A DNA stretch of 64,000 nt from Formosa algae (GCF_001439665.1 NZ_LMAK01000062.1:1-64000); one strand, 5' to 3'; numbered from the stretch's first letter, positions 8,638-17,433 are shown. The notes: generated by a model from the letters alone, not told the origin. Numbers and translations are program-made.

Positions 8638-8996
8638 AATGTTGAAGATTTACCAATATATCCTAAATGTGTATGCTTAAAACTATCGTTATATTTTAAA
8701 CCGTAACCACATACGCGATCGAACGCAGCATGACCAAACATAACCACACCGGCTAACTGCAAACTCTCTATAGTAAAATAGCTACCAGCCGAAAACAACA
8801 AAATGGCGACTCCTTTATGATGTAAAACATTATAAAACAGGGCGCCTATTTTTGTATTAAAAATATAACCTATACAACCTAAATCTGGTAAAAAAAACAA
8901 GACCAAGTACCACCACCAACTAAAGGATAATAGACTGAATAGCCAAATAGATATTCCGAATAATGCTATGTCTTCAAGTTTTAATACGGTTTTCAT
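8634..8996 (-). CDS. DUF4260 family membrane protein
   Basis: 120 residues, mostly hydrophobic, with about four membrane segments. The motifs LFFLPDLGCIGYIFNTKIGA, NVLHHKG and FDRVCGYGLKYNDSFKHTHLG are typical of DUF4260, a small inner-membrane family without assigned function. It overlaps the MmcQ/YjbR gene by four bases. Confidence 0.87.
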   Translation of the reverse strand: MKTVLKLEDIALFGISIWLFSLLSFSWWWYLVLFFLPDLGCIGYIFNTKIGALFYNVLHHKGVAILLFSAGSYFTIESLQLAGVVMFGHAAFDRVCGYGLKYNDSFKHTHLGYIGKSSTL

Positions 8997-9054
8997 GTCG
9001 TTTTAATATTCTGTTGAATTTAAAGATATGTATATTAAAACAAAACGATAAAAT

Positions 9055-9810
9055 TTACGATGTTATAACTTCGTACAACATGGGTTTACTTGGTGTAGCA
9101 TCATTTTCAAAAGGGGCTATTTGCAAATTTAAAAAGTAAGTGCCGTCCTGAATAAAATTCTGAACATAAATTAATTCTGTAATGGTAGCTTGTTTTCTAA
9201 CGCTTCCTTTGGTATTCCAAAATGCATGATGAGCTAGCAACTCGCCACCATCTTTTTCTTTATCTAAACTGGGTAAGTCTACCAATAAATGCTCTACTCC
9301 TTTTTCGCGTAAATATATGGCAGCATCTTCCATAAGATAAGGTGGATTACTGTGCGCATAATCTTTATTTAATTTCTCTAAAGTATTCGGAATAGTTCTT
9401 ATAATAACCGCTTTACGTTTTTTGTTTCCTAGGGCAAACTGAATTTGTTTTTTAGAAATCACAAAATCGTCTTCGCATTTTTCAACAGCAACGGTAATCA
9501 CTTCCGCTAAAAAGAAAAATTGTTTTAAACTGTCGTTTACCGAATTAAAATCACGTGTTAAATACCCAACGCATTCTGTATGTGTACCATGAGCATGCGG
9601 GTTAAAGGAAATATTATTAAAGTTGAATGCAGCACCTTCAGATACACGAGCAGAAAACCCGTCTTCGTCTTTTACAGGTTCCATTTTTGGTGGCTCTACA
9701 TACCAAGCAGACACATTTGTATGCGATCCGCGTAATGGAATAGAAATATCTATAGGTTTTGTGAGGTCTATTTTATACTTTTTAGAATTGGTTTGAATAC
9801 TTGCAATCAT
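9055..9810 (-). CDS. Cyclase family protein (kynurenine formamidase-like)
   Basis: 251 residues. The N-terminal strand DLTKPIDISIPLRG and the metal-binding motif HAHGTHTE (residues 72-79) place it in the cyclase family (PF04199-type fold), which includes kynurenine formamidase and polyketide cyclases. The His and Glu of this motif bind a divalent metal. No kynurenine-pathway neighbour is present, and hemW follows 15 bases upstream, so the genetic context does not give the substrate. Family firm, activity unknown. Confidence 0.87.
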   Translation of the reverse strand: MIASIQTNSKKYKIDLTKPIDISIPLRGSHTNVSAWYVEPPKMEPVKDEDGFSARVSEGAAFNFNNISFNPHAHGTHTECVGYLTRDFNSVNDSLKQFFFLAEVITVAVEKCEDDFVISKKQIQFALGNKKRKAVIIRTIPNTLEKLNKDYAHSNPPYLMEDAAIYLREKGVEHLLVDLPSLDKEKDGGELLAHHAFWNTKGSVRKQATITELIYVQNFIQDGTYFLNLQIAPFENDATPSKPMLYEVITS

Positions 9811-9825
9811 GTTAAATACTATTTT

Positions 9826-10992
9826 TTAAATCTTAAATAAATGAGACGCAATGCCATCACTTAAAAATTTTCCTTTATTACTTATTTTAAGAGTATCACC
9901 GTCAAGGTACAATAATTCTTCTTTTAAATATTTATCTGATTGTGCTAACAGATAAGCTTTAAAATCTGAACCAAATTGGGTTTCTATAGTCTGTAAAGAC
10001 ACGCCCCAAATGGTACGTAATCCGGTCATAATATATTCGTTATATTTATCGTTATCAGATAAATTTTCAATTTCACTTGGCAATGTTTTAGATTGAATTG
10101 CCTTTATATATTTTGAATTATTAGCGATATTCCAACTTCTAGATTCGCCTGTAAACGAATGTGCAGAAGGGCCAATACCTATATACTTTTTACCTTGCCA
10201 ATAGGCTGAATTATTAACACTAAAATATCCAGACTTTCCAAAATTAGACAATTCGTAATGCTGAAACCCATGAGCTGTTAATTGCTCGATTAACATATGA
10301 AATTGCACTTCTGCTTGTGCTTCATTTACATTTTCAATTTTTCCTTTTTTAATTAATGCATCTAATGCCGTTTTAGGTTCTACTGTTAAGGCATAACTTG
10401 AAATATGCGGAATATTAAAATCTAATACTGTCTGTATGTTGTCTTGCCATTGCTTATGAGATGCTCCAGGAATACCATAAATTAAATCGACCGAAATATT
10501 ATCGAAATATTGGGTAGCCAAAGTTAAACATCTTTTTGCTTCATCTGCGTTATGTGCTCGATTCATAAGTTTTAAATCGGCTTCAAAAAAAGATTGTACA
10601 CCTATACTTAACCGGTTAATTTTACTTTTAGAAAGCTCTATTATTTTAGATTCCGATAAATCGTCTGGATTGGCTTCGAGTGTAATTTCCGGATTTTCAG
10701 TAACCGCATAATTTGTAAATACAGCATTTAGAATACGATTAATTTCATCTAGAGATAAGACACTTGGCGTACCGCCTCCAAAATAAATAGTAGCCACTGT
10801 GTTGGTTTCAAATTCTGTTTTTCGTAATTCTAATTCTAGAATTAATGCATCTATTAATTCATCTTTCTTTTTCAAGGATGTAGAAAAGTGAAAATCGCAA
10901 TAAAAACAAGCTTGTTTGCAAAACGGAATATGAATGTAAATGCCAACACCATCTATAGTTGTAGTAGAATGGGGCTCTAGATTTAAACTCAT
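9826..10992 (-). CDS. hemW: Radical SAM heme chaperone HemW
   Basis: 388 residues. The radical-SAM cluster motif is C25-x3-C29-x2-C32 (PFCKQACFYCDFHF), preceded by GIYIHI as in HemW/HemN-like proteins. Further signatures are TIYFGGGTPSVL, EANPDD, GVQSFF, DLIYGIPG and the C-terminal HemN_C domain (about 300-380). HemW carries heme to target proteins and is not a true coproporphyrinogen oxidase; the extra cysteine just after the CxxxCxxC found in HemN is replaced by DFHF here, which supports HemW. It overlaps ruvC by four bases. Confidence 0.92.
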   Translation of the reverse strand: MSLNLEPHSTTTIDGVGIYIHIPFCKQACFYCDFHFSTSLKKKDELIDALILELELRKTEFETNTVATIYFGGGTPSVLSLDEINRILNAVFTNYAVTENPEITLEANPDDLSESKIIELSKSKINRLSIGVQSFFEADLKLMNRAHNADEAKRCLTLATQYFDNISVDLIYGIPGASHKQWQDNIQTVLDFNIPHISSYALTVEPKTALDALIKKGKIENVNEAQAEVQFHMLIEQLTAHGFQHYELSNFGKSGYFSVNNSAYWQGKKYIGIGPSAHSFTGESRSWNIANNSKYIKAIQSKTLPSEIENLSDNDKYNEYIMTGLRTIWGVSLQTIETQFGSDFKAYLLAQSDKYLKEELLYLDGDTLKISNKGKFLSDGIASHLFKI

Positions 10993-11594
10993 TTCTTAAT
11001 CTGTTTTACTCCGGATTTAATGGTGGTTTTTTTGGCTGTAGGCGATTTAACCCGCGATTCATTTTGCTTAACAAAACTAGCCCAACCGGTATAGTTTTTA
11101 CCGACTTTTACGCGACCTTCATTATAAAAATGACACACAGCTGCTGCAAGTCCGTCGGTAGAGTCTAAATTTTTTGGAAGTGTTTTTAATCCTAAAACAC
11201 TCTGAAGCATTTTAGCTACTTGTTCTTTACTGGCATTTCCATTTCCGGTAATGGCCATTTTTATTTTTTTGGGGGAATACTCTGTAATTGGAACTTCTCG
11301 AGATAAACCTGCCGCCATGGCCACACCTTGTGCACGACCAAGCTTAAGCATACTCTGTACGTTTTTACCGAAAAAAGGCGCTTCAATTGCGATTTCGTCG
11401 GGATGATGGGTTTCAATAAGCTCTATAGTCCGTTCAAAAATAAGCTTTAATTTCAGGTAATGATCGTCGTATTTTTTTAAATCTAATTCATTCAATTGCA
11501 GAAAAGTCATAGTTTTCCCCACAACTTTTATTAGTCCGAACCCCATAATTGTGGTTCCGGGATCAATCCCTAAAATAATACGTTCTTTACTCAT
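10989..11594 (-). CDS. ruvC: Crossover junction endodeoxyribonuclease RuvC
   Basis: 201 residues. The RNase H-like fold has its acidic residues in ILGIDPGTT (D11), EIAIEAPFFGKN and the late DSTDGLAAAVCHFY motif. RuvC resolves Holliday junctions together with RuvAB, which are elsewhere. The C-terminal 30 residues are a lysine-rich tail beyond the conserved core. The stop overlaps the start of hemW, and its own start touches the end of the preceding barrel-protein gene, so the three form one operon. Confidence 0.95.
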   Translation of the reverse strand: MSKERIILGIDPGTTIMGFGLIKVVGKTMTFLQLNELDLKKYDDHYLKLKLIFERTIELIETHHPDEIAIEAPFFGKNVQSMLKLGRAQGVAMAAGLSREVPITEYSPKKIKMAITGNGNASKEQVAKMLQSVLGLKTLPKNLDSTDGLAAAVCHFYNEGRVKVGKNYTGWASFVKQNESRVKSPTAKKTTIKSGVKQIKK

Positions 11595-12244
11595 TAATTA
11601 CAATAATAACATCCGCTCAAAGATAAGGAAATGCCAACTGTAAAGGTAAGTATACTGCCATTAAAAGCACCAAATCCGGCTGAAGTTGGCGAATAAGTCT
11701 CTACATCTGTAAACCCATGAATATAAGACACATCAAAAAATACAGACGAGTTTCCGTTAAGTCTATACAAGATTTCTGTGCCAATTATCACATTAAAATA
11801 ATTCTGATCCGTATCATACGGAGTGTTTAAAGGTCTTACAAAAGAAAATCCTGGACCGGCATGAACTTGGAATTTTAATTTTTTAACATCGACTAAACCT
11901 ACAATATCTGTATAATCGTAAACCCCTTGAAGATTAAGACGTGTGTAGTTAATTTTAAAATCAGACGAACTGCTTTCTCCTTTTAGACGATTAAACCCAA
12001 GATCGAATTTAGCACCAAGTTCTTCTGTAAACATATATTGTGCTCCCACATTTATGGTTGGTAAATTCAGACCTTTACTCGTGAAGGACTCTGCAAATCC
12101 GCTTTCGGAAGCTTGATTGAGACCAATACCCAACTCAAAACGCAATACATCTTCTTCAATTTGAGCAGATCCGTGAGTAGAACATAGAAATAGAAAAATA
12201 ACGAGTACCGTTAAATATTTTTGTTGTTTTAAAATAGAAGACAT
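11594..12244 (-). CDS. Outer-membrane beta-barrel protein
   Basis: 216 residues with a signal peptide (hydrophobic stretch at about 11-26 ending THGSAQ). Alternating amphipathic strands rich in aromatic residues follow (e.g. LPTINVGAQYMFTEELGAKFDLGFNR), ending in a strand-like C-terminus. This is the pattern of small eight-stranded porin/OmpW-like barrels. No specific function can be named. Two cysteines near the extreme C-terminus (SGCYYCN) are unusual for a barrel closing strand. It is the first gene of an operon with ruvC and hemW. Confidence 0.75.
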   Translation of the reverse strand: MSSILKQQKYLTVLVIFLFLCSTHGSAQIEEDVLRFELGIGLNQASESGFAESFTSKGLNLPTINVGAQYMFTEELGAKFDLGFNRLKGESSSSDFKINYTRLNLQGVYDYTDIVGLVDVKKLKFQVHAGPGFSFVRPLNTPYDTDQNYFNVIIGTEILYRLNGNSSVFFDVSYIHGFTDVETYSPTSAGFGAFNGSILTFTVGISLSLSGCYYCN

Positions 12245-12271
12245 CTTATAATAAAAGGTTTAATTTGCAAT

Positions 12272-13234
12272 ATGCACACCAAAGCACATACTTTTAAATC
12301 TTATCAATTCTTAATTTATCTTGTTAAGATAAGCATAATTGCTTTTAGTTTTTATGCGATATACCATAAACTATTTAACAACAACGATTTATCGAATTCC
12401 GAATTTAAAACAAATATATTAACGAATAATTTATTTTCTTTTCAATTCATTTTGATTATCACAATGTTATCCCTGTTAAATTGGTTTTTTGAGATTTTAA
12501 AATGGAAACATTTAGTACAATCTGTTAAATCTATACCTTTTAAAACGGCTATAGAGCAAACTTTAGGTGCACATACTGCCTCTTTATTTACTCCAAATCG
12601 CATTGGAGATTATGGTGCAAAAGCCTTGTATTTCGCATCGGAATTAAGACCAAAAATTGTAGGATTAAACGGTATTGGTAATTTGGCACAGATGCTAATT
12701 ACCACTATATCAGGAAGTATTGGTTTATTTTTTTTCTCTTTAGAATTTCCTTTACATTTTAATATAAACGCTTTCAGTTGGTCCCACTATGCCATATTTG
12801 GGTGTATTGGCATTATACTTTTTATGGTATTAAAACAGTTTGAAACGCCTAATGTTTGGGTTTCAAAAACAATTGCTTTTTTACGCTCCATATCCTTGTC
12901 TTTATTTTTAAAAACATTACTCATTTCGGGAATACGCTATTTTATATTTTCATTTCAGTTTTATGTATTATTACAATGGTTTCATACCGATATTAGCTAC
13001 TTAAATGCTATGATGTTAATATCTAGCATGTACCTTTTAGCTTCTATTTTACCTAGTGTGTTTATTTTTGATGTTGTAGTAAAAGGCAGTATTGCGGTAT
13101 ATTTATTTTCGTTTTTTAATATTCCAGAATCCATTACCTTAAGTTGTATTACCATTATGTGGCTTTTTAACGTTGTGTTACCAAGCCTTATAGGCAGTTA
13201 TTTTGTATGGAATTTTAAACTCCTAAAATCTTAA
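12272..13234 (+). CDS. Lysylphosphatidylglycerol synthase-like/flippase-like (UPF0104) membrane protein
   Basis: 320 residues with about eight membrane segments. The region after residue 90 (KTAIEQTLGAHTASLFTPNRIGDYGAKALYF) carries the family signature of an amphipathic helix followed by xPNRxGDxGxKxxYF. UPF0104 proteins resemble the flippase half of MprF and are often linked to glycolipid assembly. The gene is 27 bp from the divergent barrel-protein gene and 3 bp before a GT2 glycosyltransferase, so the two probably act together on a surface lipid or glycan. The substrate is unknown. Confidence 0.8.
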   Translation: MHTKAHTFKSYQFLIYLVKISIIAFSFYAIYHKLFNNNDLSNSEFKTNILTNNLFSFQFILIITMLSLLNWFFEILKWKHLVQSVKSIPFKTAIEQTLGAHTASLFTPNRIGDYGAKALYFASELRPKIVGLNGIGNLAQMLITTISGSIGLFFFSLEFPLHFNINAFSWSHYAIFGCIGIILFMVLKQFETPNVWVSKTIAFLRSISLSLFLKTLLISGIRYFIFSFQFYVLLQWFHTDISYLNAMMLISSMYLLASILPSVFIFDVVVKGSIAVYLFSFFNIPESITLSCITIMWLFNVVLPSLIGSYFVWNFKLLKS

Positions 13235-13237
13235 TTC

Positions 13238-14368
13238 ATGATTATTTTTAGTATTATTATTCTTATACTTTATACAGGATTAATCGGAAGCTTATGTTAT
13301 GGTTTTACTAGAGTGAAGCCTTTTAAAGCTGAAGTCACTTCTAGTTTTACAGGCTTTACTATTATAATTCCGTTTAGAAATGAAGCTGAACATTTACCAG
13401 AATTATTGCACTCTATTTCTAAATTAAATTATCCTAAAAATCGGTTTGAAATTTTATTAATAAATGATGGTTCTGAAGACGTTTCTGAAACCATCGTTAC
13501 TGAGTTTATTAATACTCAACCAGAGCTACATGTCTCATTACTTCAAAATAAACGCGTATCTCAATCACCCAAAAAAGATGCCATTAGTCTTGCTATCTCT
13601 AAATCTAAATACGATTGGATGATAACTACAGATGCCGATTGCGTATTACCAAAAACTTGGCTAAACACTTATAATAGTTTTATACAGCAGTATAAGTCCT
13701 GTCTGTTTATTGTAGCACCAATAACTTACCTGACGACTCCAAAATTTTTAAATATTTTTCAGTGGTTTGATGTGATGAGTTTACAAGGCGCTACCTTAGG
13801 TGGGTTTGGAATTAACATCCCATTTTTATGTAATGGAGCCAATTTAGCCTACACAAAAGAGGCTTTTTATAATGTAAATGGTTTTGCCGAAAATGATACC
13901 ATTGCTAGTGGCGATGACATTTTTTTACTTGAAAAAATAAGTCATCAATTCCCTGAAAGCGTACGCTATTTAAAATCTAAAGAGGCGGTAATTTACACAC
14001 ATGCACAACCCACAATTTCAGATTTAATAAGTCAGCGTATACGGTGGGCATCGAAAACAAAAGCGTATAAAAACAACTTTAGTAAAATTACGGGACTATT
14101 GGTTTTAAGTATGAATGCACTCTTGGTTTGCTTATTTATTTTTATGTATTTTGGCTCTATGTCTCTCGGTCATTATTGCTGTATATTATTTATAAAATGG
14201 AGTATTGACTATGTGCTTATCTACCAAAGTGCCACATTCTTTAATCAGAAAAAAGAATTAAAATGGTATGGTCTAGTGGCCATAGTATACCCAATATTTT
14301 GCACGTATGTCGCCGTAGCATCATTTTTCACATCGTACACTTGGAAAGACAGAGTATTTAAAAGTTAA
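13238..14368 (+). CDS. Family 2 glycosyltransferase with membrane anchors
   Basis: 376 residues: an N-terminal membrane segment, a GT-A domain (about 40-270) and a hydrophobic C-terminus with two or three segments. Visible GT2 motifs are FTIIIPFRNEAEHL, LLINDGSED, TTDADCV (the DxD that binds metal and nucleotide sugar), ASGDDIFLL and QRIRWASK, the QxxRW motif of processive or membrane-bound GT2 enzymes. It probably transfers sugar to a lipid carrier on the cytoplasmic face. Its stop overlaps the stop of the convergent lipoprotein gene. Confidence 0.87.
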   Translation: MIIFSIIILILYTGLIGSLCYGFTRVKPFKAEVTSSFTGFTIIIPFRNEAEHLPELLHSISKLNYPKNRFEILLINDGSEDVSETIVTEFINTQPELHVSLLQNKRVSQSPKKDAISLAISKSKYDWMITTDADCVLPKTWLNTYNSFIQQYKSCLFIVAPITYLTTPKFLNIFQWFDVMSLQGATLGGFGINIPFLCNGANLAYTKEAFYNVNGFAENDTIASGDDIFLLEKISHQFPESVRYLKSKEAVIYTHAQPTISDLISQRIRWASKTKAYKNNFSKITGLLVLSMNALLVCLFIFMYFGSMSLGHYCCILFIKWSIDYVLIYQSATFFNQKKELKWYGLVAIVYPIFCTYVAVASFFTSYTWKDRVFKS

Positions 14369-14841
14369 TTTACTTTAATAATAATAGGAAGCGTAAATTC
14401 CGAATTCACTTTTTGTCCGCGTTTTATAGCTGGCTCAATAACAGGCAAACTATCTAAACTAGATGTAATTAAAAATTTAATATTCGGAATTTCAGCTTGA
14501 GTAAGCGAATCGACCTCAAAGTGCAACAAGCTTAGATCGCCAAGATCTGAAATCTTAAATTTTATAAGTATAGTATCTAAAACATCATGATTTACAATGA
14601 TGCGCTCAGCTTGTAAACGTTCTAGAATTACAGCAGATAAGGTTTGCTCAAAACATAGTTTATTATCCTGTTGCGTACTTGAAAATTCGCAGGAAGAAAA
14701 GGTTGGATATTCATCGACTTCATTCCATTTAAACGATTTTAATTCTTCATTTAAGATGGCCTCTGTAGATGTTTTTTTCACCTTTAAATCGTCGCAAGCG
14801 CAAAGTAATAGTAATGCAAGAATAAATACAAAATGCTTCAT
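14365..14841 (-). CDS. Hypothetical lipoprotein
   Basis: 158 residues from the ATG at 14841 (a longer frame opens at 14868, but the signal sequence starts here). The signal peptide ends in a lipobox LCAC with the acylated Cys at 16, followed by Asp-Asp. The mature part is mixed and ends in LPIIIKVN; the spacing of conserved-looking strands and the terms 'IKRGQKVNSEFTLPIIIKVN' recall the last strands of a TonB C-terminal-like fold, but this is weak. No function assigned. It converges with the GT2 gene with a 4-bp overlap. Confidence 0.7.
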   Translation of the reverse strand: MKHFVFILALLLLCACDDLKVKKTSTEAILNEELKSFKWNEVDEYPTFSSCEFSSTQQDNKLCFEQTLSAVILERLQAERIIVNHDVLDTILIKFKISDLGDLSLLHFEVDSLTQAEIPNIKFLITSSLDSLPVIEPAIKRGQKVNSEFTLPIIIKVN

Positions 14842-14961
14842 AGTACAAGATGAAAATCGAAAATACAATATTTTTAGTATTTAATCCTTTTTACAGTACA
14901 ATTCTTAAACCAAAATGATTAATAATGAAAGCCTTCTGAAAATTTATTCGTTTTATAAAAC

Positions 14962-14994
14962 AAAAAAACCGAAGTGATTAGCTTTGGTTTTTTT
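14962..14994 (-). terminator. Intrinsic terminator of the BlaI/BlaR1-like operon
   Basis: Stem AAAAAAACCGAAG / CTTTGGTTTTTTT (14962-14974 and 14982-14994; one G-T pair) with a 7-base loop, 17 bp after the BlaR1-like stop codon at 15011. Confidence 0.85.
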
Positions 14995-15010
14995 GTTTAA
15001 ATTCTATTTT

Positions 15011-16438
15011 TTATTCTTGCACTTGGAATACTATAGGTAATGAATACTGCACGGTAACGGCCATTCCTTTTTGTTTACCTGCTTGCATTTGTGGCAACTG
15101 ACTAAGCACGCGAATAGCTTCTTCTTGGAATATTTCATGATCTGCTCTTGCTTTCACGTCCAACACATTACCTTTTTTATCTATTTTAAACATAGTATTT
15201 ATACGCTGAAACCCTTTAATATCTTGCTCTTTCCCTAAATCTGTATTAAAATTCTCTCCTACAAATTGAGAAATTTTGTTTGACATACATTTCTTTTGTT
15301 CTTCTAAAGATAAACCTTCACAACCTGGATATATAGGAACTTGCTCTACAACACCAAAAGGAACCTCTACATCTTGTACTGCATCGGCTAAATCTGGATT
15401 TGTAAATCCGTTTGGTGTGGTTAACACTAGTAACGATTTTAATGCCGCATCTTCTTCATCTGAAATATTGCCTTTTGCAGCAATAGATTCTTTTAAGATT
15501 TCGATATTCTGTAAAATATCGCTCCGGTCTACACTACCTTCTAATGGCGTTCCAGACGTATTGCTATCTTTATCGCAAGACGTATACAATAACATACTAC
15601 ACACCATAGGAATAAGCAAAGCATACTTTAGTAAATGGATTTGTTTTGATTTTGTTTTTGTTAACATAATGATTCGTTTTTTGATTAATGATTGTTTAAA
15701 AAATGGATTGATGAATGAAATATGATTGACATCGAAAACTTGACTAAGTAAGTTTTGATAATAGGTCGCTTTATCTTGTTGCTTTACAACCAAAGCATCT
15801 GCGATATATTCGTGAAGTGTAACCATTCTGTTCTGATACATATACACTAATGGATTAAACCAAAATAGGATACGAAGTACTTCAAAAAACAATAAATCTG
15901 CACTGTGTCTCTGTCGCGTATGTATACTTTCGTGAGTTAAAATGGTTTTATAACTTTCTGGAGTAATAGCATCTCCTAAAAACACATAATTAAAAAATGA
16001 AAAAGCTGCCGAACTATTTTTAACAGTCACAATTGTGAGTCCGTTTAAAGTTTGCTTTTCACTTGAAAAAATGGTGCTGATAAGTTTATACATTTTTACT
16101 AAAAACAAACATGTTGCAACACAAATCCCCACATATATAATAAACTCCCACGACCAAAACGAACTGCTATTTTTAAGATATACAGTAGGTAATAATTGAG
16201 TTTCTATTTCTGTACTATCTGGATTTAAAATTACAGCAGGAAGTTGCACAATATATTGTTGTGGCAAAACGTTCTTAAAGGCTTCAATCTTTATTAAAGG
16301 CAATACAAATGCAGCTATTGGTGTAAACAACAAATAAAACCGGTTCCAGTTAAAAAAGGTTTCGCGTTTTAAAAACAAATCGTAAACCATTAAAAAGAAT
16401 AATTGAAACGCTAAAATTTGTAAGATATAGTGCAACAT
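15011..16438 (-). CDS. BlaR1-type M56 metallopeptidase sensor with TonB-like C-terminal domain
   Basis: 475 residues. Membrane segments lie at about 1-22, 35-50 and 95-120, followed by an M56 gluzincin domain with HESIH (169-173) and the downstream Glu of HEYIADA (about 210). A further membrane segment (about 270-290) leads to a periplasmic region. The last 90 residues (TMFKIDKKGNVLDVKARADHEIF...) are a TonB C-terminal-like domain, in place of the penicillin-binding sensor of true BlaR1. Members of this group cleave their cognate BlaI repressor when triggered from outside. The repressor gene is 3 bp upstream. The signal is unknown; there is no beta-lactamase nearby. Confidence 0.88.
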   Translation of the reverse strand: MLHYILQILAFQLFFLMVYDLFLKRETFFNWNRFYLLFTPIAAFVLPLIKIEAFKNVLPQQYIVQLPAVILNPDSTEIETQLLPTVYLKNSSSFWSWEFIIYVGICVATCLFLVKMYKLISTIFSSEKQTLNGLTIVTVKNSSAAFSFFNYVFLGDAITPESYKTILTHESIHTRQRHSADLLFFEVLRILFWFNPLVYMYQNRMVTLHEYIADALVVKQQDKATYYQNLLSQVFDVNHISFINPFFKQSLIKKRIIMLTKTKSKQIHLLKYALLIPMVCSMLLYTSCDKDSNTSGTPLEGSVDRSDILQNIEILKESIAAKGNISDEEDAALKSLLVLTTPNGFTNPDLADAVQDVEVPFGVVEQVPIYPGCEGLSLEEQKKCMSNKISQFVGENFNTDLGKEQDIKGFQRINTMFKIDKKGNVLDVKARADHEIFQEEAIRVLSQLPQMQAGKQKGMAVTVQYSLPIVFQVQE

Positions 16439-16440
16439 AA

Positions 16441-16800
16441 TTATTTATTTTTTTCGATTTCCTTCATCATAGCTTCTAAATCGTTTAAACTAACATCATT
16501 CTTCTTCACGAAAAATGAGACTAGACTTTTAAATGACCCTTGAAAATAATTATCAACCAATGTATTTAAAGATTGGTTGCTATAGTCTTGTTTAGATATC
16601 AACGGAAAGTAAATATGTCCTTTCCCCTGTTTTTCATAATCTACAAACCCTTTACTTTCTAAAATACGCACTATGGTAGATACGGTATTATACGCTGGTT
16701 TTGGTTCTGGTAATTCTTCTATTAAAGCTTTTACATTGGCATGTTCTAATTGCCAAAGCACTTGCATAATTTCTTCTTCTGCTTTTGTTAACGCTTTCAT
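16441..16800 (-). CDS. BlaI/MecI/CopY-family repressor
   Basis: 119 residues. A winged helix (about 1-75) opens with LTKAEEEIMQVLWQLEHANVK and continues AYNTVSTIVRILESKGFVDYEKQGKGHIYFPLI, the standard BlaI DNA-binding fold. The C-terminal half is the dimerisation region, which the M56 partner typically cuts. Three palindromic sites and a promoter lie directly upstream, the nearest 2 bp from the start codon, so autorepression of the repressor/sensor operon is very likely. Confidence 0.93.
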   Translation of the reverse strand: MKALTKAEEEIMQVLWQLEHANVKALIEELPEPKPAYNTVSTIVRILESKGFVDYEKQGKGHIYFPLISKQDYSNQSLNTLVDNYFQGSFKSLVSFFVKKNDVSLNDLEAMMKEIEKNK

Positions 16801-16802
16801 TC

Positions 16803-16869
16803 AACTAATTTTTTAGTTTAACATAAAACAAATATAACTAATATTTTAGTTTGAACTAATTTTTTAGTT
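16803..16869. promoter_or_regulatory. Triple BlaI-type operator
   Basis: Three near-identical palindromes: AACTAATTTTTTAGTT at 16803-16818, AACTAATATTTTAGTT at 16836-16851 and AACTAATTTTTTAGTT at 16854-16869. Each has perfect 6-bp arms AACTAA / TTAGTT. The copies start 33 and 18 bp apart. They flank the -7 element of the repressor gene and lie between it and the divergent DUF456 gene, so they could regulate both. Direct sequence observation; binding by BlaI is inferred. Confidence 0.85.
16829..16836 (-). promoter_or_regulatory. Promoter -7 element of the BlaI-like gene
   Basis: On the minus strand TATATTTG is a perfect match to the Bacteroidota -7 consensus TAnnTTTG. It lies between operator copies 1 and 2, about 29 bp before the start codon at 16800. 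Repressor bound at either copy would block it. Confidence 0.75.
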
Positions 16870-16923
16870 AAAAAAAACAATTAATAAAATATGTAACTTC
16901 GCTGCACACTTAATTGATAACAC

Positions 16924-17433
16924 ATGGACATACTATTAATTATTCTTGGTTTTATATGTATGGTTATAGGTTTGCTAGGCAGCTTTTTACCGGTATTACC
17001 TGGGCCACCAATATCTTGGATTGGTTTATTATTTTTGTATTTAACCAGAACTATACCTAACGATTGGACTTTTTTAGGCATAACTTTAATTATTGCTATT
17101 GGTATAGCCATTTTAGATTATGCCATACCAGCCATGGGCACAAAAAAATTTGGTGGAAGCAAATTTGGTGTTATTGGGACTACAGTAGGTTTAGTGGTTT
17201 CAATGATTTTTCCTGTACTTGGTTTTTTTGGAATTATTATCTGGCCTTTTATTGGCGCTTTTGTTGGAGAAATGATTTACAAAGCCAACCATAAAACAGC
17301 AATGAAAGCTGCATTTGGTTCCTTCTTAGGTTTTATAACGGGGACGTTTTTAAAGTTTATAGTCTCTGTAGTGTATTTTGGACTATTTATAAATGAATTC
17401 TGGAAGTATAAAGCCGGTTTCAGTTTGTTCTAA
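16924..17433 (+). CDS. DUF456 domain-containing membrane protein
   Basis: 169 residues, very hydrophobic, with about five membrane segments. Glycine-rich motifs GLLGSFLPVLPGPPISWIGLL, KFGGSKFGVIGTTVGLV and FGIIIWPFIGAFVGEMI are diagnostic of DUF456. The family is small, widespread and without known function. The gene is divergent from the BlaI-like operon; the operator closest to it ends 55 bp before its start, so joint control is possible. Confidence 0.87.
   Translation: MDILLIILGFICMVIGLLGSFLPVLPGPPISWIGLLFLYLTRTIPNDWTFLGITLIIAIGIAILDYAIPAMGTKKFGGSKFGVIGTTVGLVVSMIFPVLGFFGIIIWPFIGAFVGEMIYKANHKTAMKAAFGSFLGFITGTFLKFIVSVVYFGLFINEFWKYKAGFSLF

Noticed and set aside
15276-15725. 149-codon plus-strand open frame inside the BlaR1-like gene
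   Set aside because: Antisense to a gene with a clear zinc site and TonB-like tail; Ser-rich low-complexity translation.
16438-16441. Beta-lactam resistance operon
   Set aside because: The BlaI/BlaR1-type pair lacks a penicillin-binding sensor and no beta-lactamase gene lies nearby.
17064-17294. Open frame rich in Trp, Phe and Cys on the plus strand
   Set aside because: It is a shifted-frame shadow of the DUF456 gene; its composition is unlike any real protein.
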